Positions 26,550 to 28,218 of a stretch of DNA of 28,218 nucleotides are shown here, piece by piece. The first letter of the stretch is position 1. Each line of letters opens with the position of its first letter. The notes beneath the pieces are model-generated. The model did no database searches, was not told the DNA's origin, and was given only the letters and a program-made list of their open reading frames with translations. Origin of the DNA: Streptomyces griseus (lineage in GTDB: Bacteria; Bacteroidota; Bacteroidia; Chitinophagales; Chitinophagaceae). The stretch spans positions 1 through 28,218 of the forward strand of contig CALPIT020000006.1 of the NCBI GenBank assembly GCA_943323705.2. Reading direction: 5' to 3'. Made by a program: the position numbers and the translations under genes.

Positions 26550-26604
26550 AATTTCGGAACTGAGATTAAATCTGAGATTCTCATTTTTATCACATTCCCG
26601 AATT
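26550..26604 (+). other. Possible stem-loop at the 5' end of the atpA leader
   Basis: AATTTCGGAA (26550-26559) can pair with TTCCCGAATT (26595-26604), with one mismatch and one G-U pair. The loop contains two smaller symmetrical stretches, AGATTAAATCT and GAGATTCTC. It would stand at the very start of the predicted transcript and could protect it from decay or affect translation. AT-richness makes chance pairing possible. Confidence 0.35.
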
Positions 26605-26633
26605 AAAAAAATCATATTTCAACTTAAATAATT

Positions 26634-28211
26634 ATGGTAGAAATTAAACCAGACGAAATTTCGGCGATACTTCGTCAGCAATTAAGCAACTTCAATGCAG
26701 GCGCCAGTTTGGAAGAAGTGGGTACTGTACTTCAAGTGGGTGATGGTATTGCCCGTGTTTACGGATTGAACAATGTTCGCTCAGGTGAGCTTGTTGAATT
26801 CGAAAATGGTGTAAAAGCAATTGCCCTTAACCTTGAAGAAGATAATGTGGGTGTGGTATTGATGGGCGACAGTGGAGCCATCAAAGAAGGTGATAAAGTA
26901 AAAAGAACATCTCAAATTGCCTCTATCAAAGTAGGTGAAGGCATGAGTGGTCGTGTTATCAATACTTTAGGTGAACCAATCGATGGTAAAGGTCCTTTGA
27001 AAGGTGAATTGTATGAAATGCCATTGGAGCGTAAAGCACCTGGGGTTATCTTCAGAGAGCCTGTAAAAGAACCACTACAAACTGGTATCAAAGCGATTGA
27101 TGCGATGATTCCTATCGGTCGTGGTCAGCGTGAGTTGATCATTGGTGACCGTCAAACTGGTAAAACAGCTATCGCCGTTGATACCATCATCAATCAAAAA
27201 GAATTCTACAATGCAGGTAACCCTGTTTATTGTATATATGTAGCGATTGGACAAAAAGCGTCTACCATCGCAGGTATCATGAAAACTTTGGAAGAACATG
27301 GTGCAATGGCTTACACTACAATTGTAGCTGCCTCTGCATCTGATCCTGCTCCTTTACAGTTCTACGCTCCATTTGCAGGTGCTGCCATCGGTGAATTTTT
27401 CCGTGATACCGGCAGACCTGCTTTGATAATCTATGATGATTTGTCAAAGCAAGCAGTAGCTTATCGTGAAGTTTCTTTGTTACTTCGTCGTCCGCCAGGT
27501 CGTGAAGCTTATCCTGGTGACGTATTCTATTTGCATAGTCGTTTATTGGAAAGAGCTGCGAAAGTGGTTGCTAAAGATGAAATCGCTAGACAAATGAATG
27601 ATTTACCAGAATCAATTAAGCATTTGGTAAAAGGCGGAGGTTCATTAACAGCTTTGCCTATTATTGAAACACAAGCTGGTGACGTATCGGCATATATTCC
27701 AACAAACGTAATTTCTATCACCGACGGTCAGATATTCTTAGAAAACAACTTGTTCAACGCAGGTATTCGTCCGGCGATTAACGTAGGTATCTCTGTAAGT
27801 CGTGTGGGTGGTAATGCACAGATCAAATCCATGAAAAAAGTTGCCGGTACCTTGAAATTGGATCAGGCTCTTTATCGTGAGTTGGAAGCGTTTTCTAAGT
27901 TTGGTGGTGATCTTGATGCGGCTACAAAAAGCGTAATCGACAAAGGTGCTAGAAACGTGGAAATTTTGAAACAAGCTCAATACTCTCCATTCTCAGTAGA
28001 AAAACAAGTAGCGATCATTTACCTTGGTACACAAGGTTTGTTGAGAAATGTTGCTGTTAGAAATGTAAAAGCATTTGAAGAACATTTCTTGATGGAAATG
28101 GAAAATAAATACCCTGAAATTTTGGCTGAGTTCAAAAAAGGAAATTTGGCTGAAGAATCATTGAAAAAAATGACAGAATTAGCAAATGGATTGAGCGCTC
28201 AGTATAAATAA
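26634..28211 (+). CDS. atpA: ATP synthase subunit alpha
   Basis: This complete 525-residue F1 alpha subunit carries the non-catalytic nucleotide sites. The N-terminal beta-barrel (about 25-95) leads into the nucleotide domain with the P-loop GDRQTGKT (171-178) and LIIYDDLSKQ. The arginine finger Arg390 in ISVSRVGG completes the catalytic site on beta. It is the best-conserved gene of the window. It has its own promoter and leader and lies on the strand opposite to atpB-E-F-H. The stop is followed by only 7 bases in the window; atpG would be expected next, but this cannot be seen. Confidence 0.98.
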   Translation: MVEIKPDEISAILRQQLSNFNAGASLEEVGTVLQVGDGIARVYGLNNVRSGELVEFENGVKAIALNLEEDNVGVVLMGDSGAIKEGDKVKRTSQIASIKVGEGMSGRVINTLGEPIDGKGPLKGELYEMPLERKAPGVIFREPVKEPLQTGIKAIDAMIPIGRGQRELIIGDRQTGKTAIAVDTIINQKEFYNAGNPVYCIYVAIGQKASTIAGIMKTLEEHGAMAYTTIVAASASDPAPLQFYAPFAGAAIGEFFRDTGRPALIIYDDLSKQAVAYREVSLLLRRPPGREAYPGDVFYLHSRLLERAAKVVAKDEIARQMNDLPESIKHLVKGGGSLTALPIIETQAGDVSAYIPTNVISITDGQIFLENNLFNAGIRPAINVGISVSRVGGNAQIKSMKKVAGTLKLDQALYRELEAFSKFGGDLDAATKSVIDKGARNVEILKQAQYSPFSVEKQVAIIYLGTQGLLRNVAVRNVKAFEEHFLMEMENKYPEILAEFKKGNLAEESLKKMTELANGLSAQYK

Positions 28212-28218
28212 GCCTCAC

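Overview
The window looks like a chromosomal segment from a low-GC member of the Bacteroidota, most likely in or near Chitinophagaceae. Evidence for the phylum: two giant secreted proteases end in type IX secretion (T9SS) sorting domains; several genes carry the Bacteroidota promoter signature (TTTG about 19 nt upstream of TAnnTTTG); and AtpB has the signal peptide and periplasmic extension usual in this phylum. The family-level call is an inference. No tRNA, rRNA, CRISPR array, integrase or transposase was seen.

Layout. (1) 1-374 is non-coding and holds short repeat-like pieces and GC-rich palindromes. (2) 375-2158 (minus) is a PhoB-type response regulator followed by its histidine kinase. 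(3) 2309-9750 (plus) is a compact run: a secreted protein with a caspase-fold-like C-terminus, an ABC exporter, an SGNH-like membrane-anchored protein, an MBOAT O-acyltransferase and a NodB polysaccharide deacetylase. The last three suggest acylation and deacetylation of an exported polysaccharide. (4) 9850-12426 (minus) encodes ATP synthase subunits a, c, b and delta (atpB-E-F-H). (5) 12563-14571 (minus) holds an ATP-grasp protein fused to a low-molecular-weight protein tyrosine phosphatase, plus the relic of an acyltransferase-3 gene with its middle deleted. (6) 14720-26275 (minus) holds two tandem paralogous M36 (fungalysin-like) metalloproteases with 6 and 9 near-identical Ig-like repeats. 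(7) 26634-28211 (plus) is atpA, with its own strong promoter.

Main structural observation: everything from 9850 to 26275 is on the minus strand and is flanked by plus-strand genes. Flipping that one block would restore the canonical order atpB-atpE-atpF-atpH-atpA, so a single inversion with one end inside the ATP synthase operon explains the layout.

Other points of interest are the ATP-grasp/phosphatase fusion, a candidate clan-CD cysteine peptidase in the 742-residue secreted protein, the gain or loss of a PA domain between the two proteases, a perfect 11-bp stem just after the c-subunit gene, and a palindrome with compensating end bases upstream of both proteases.
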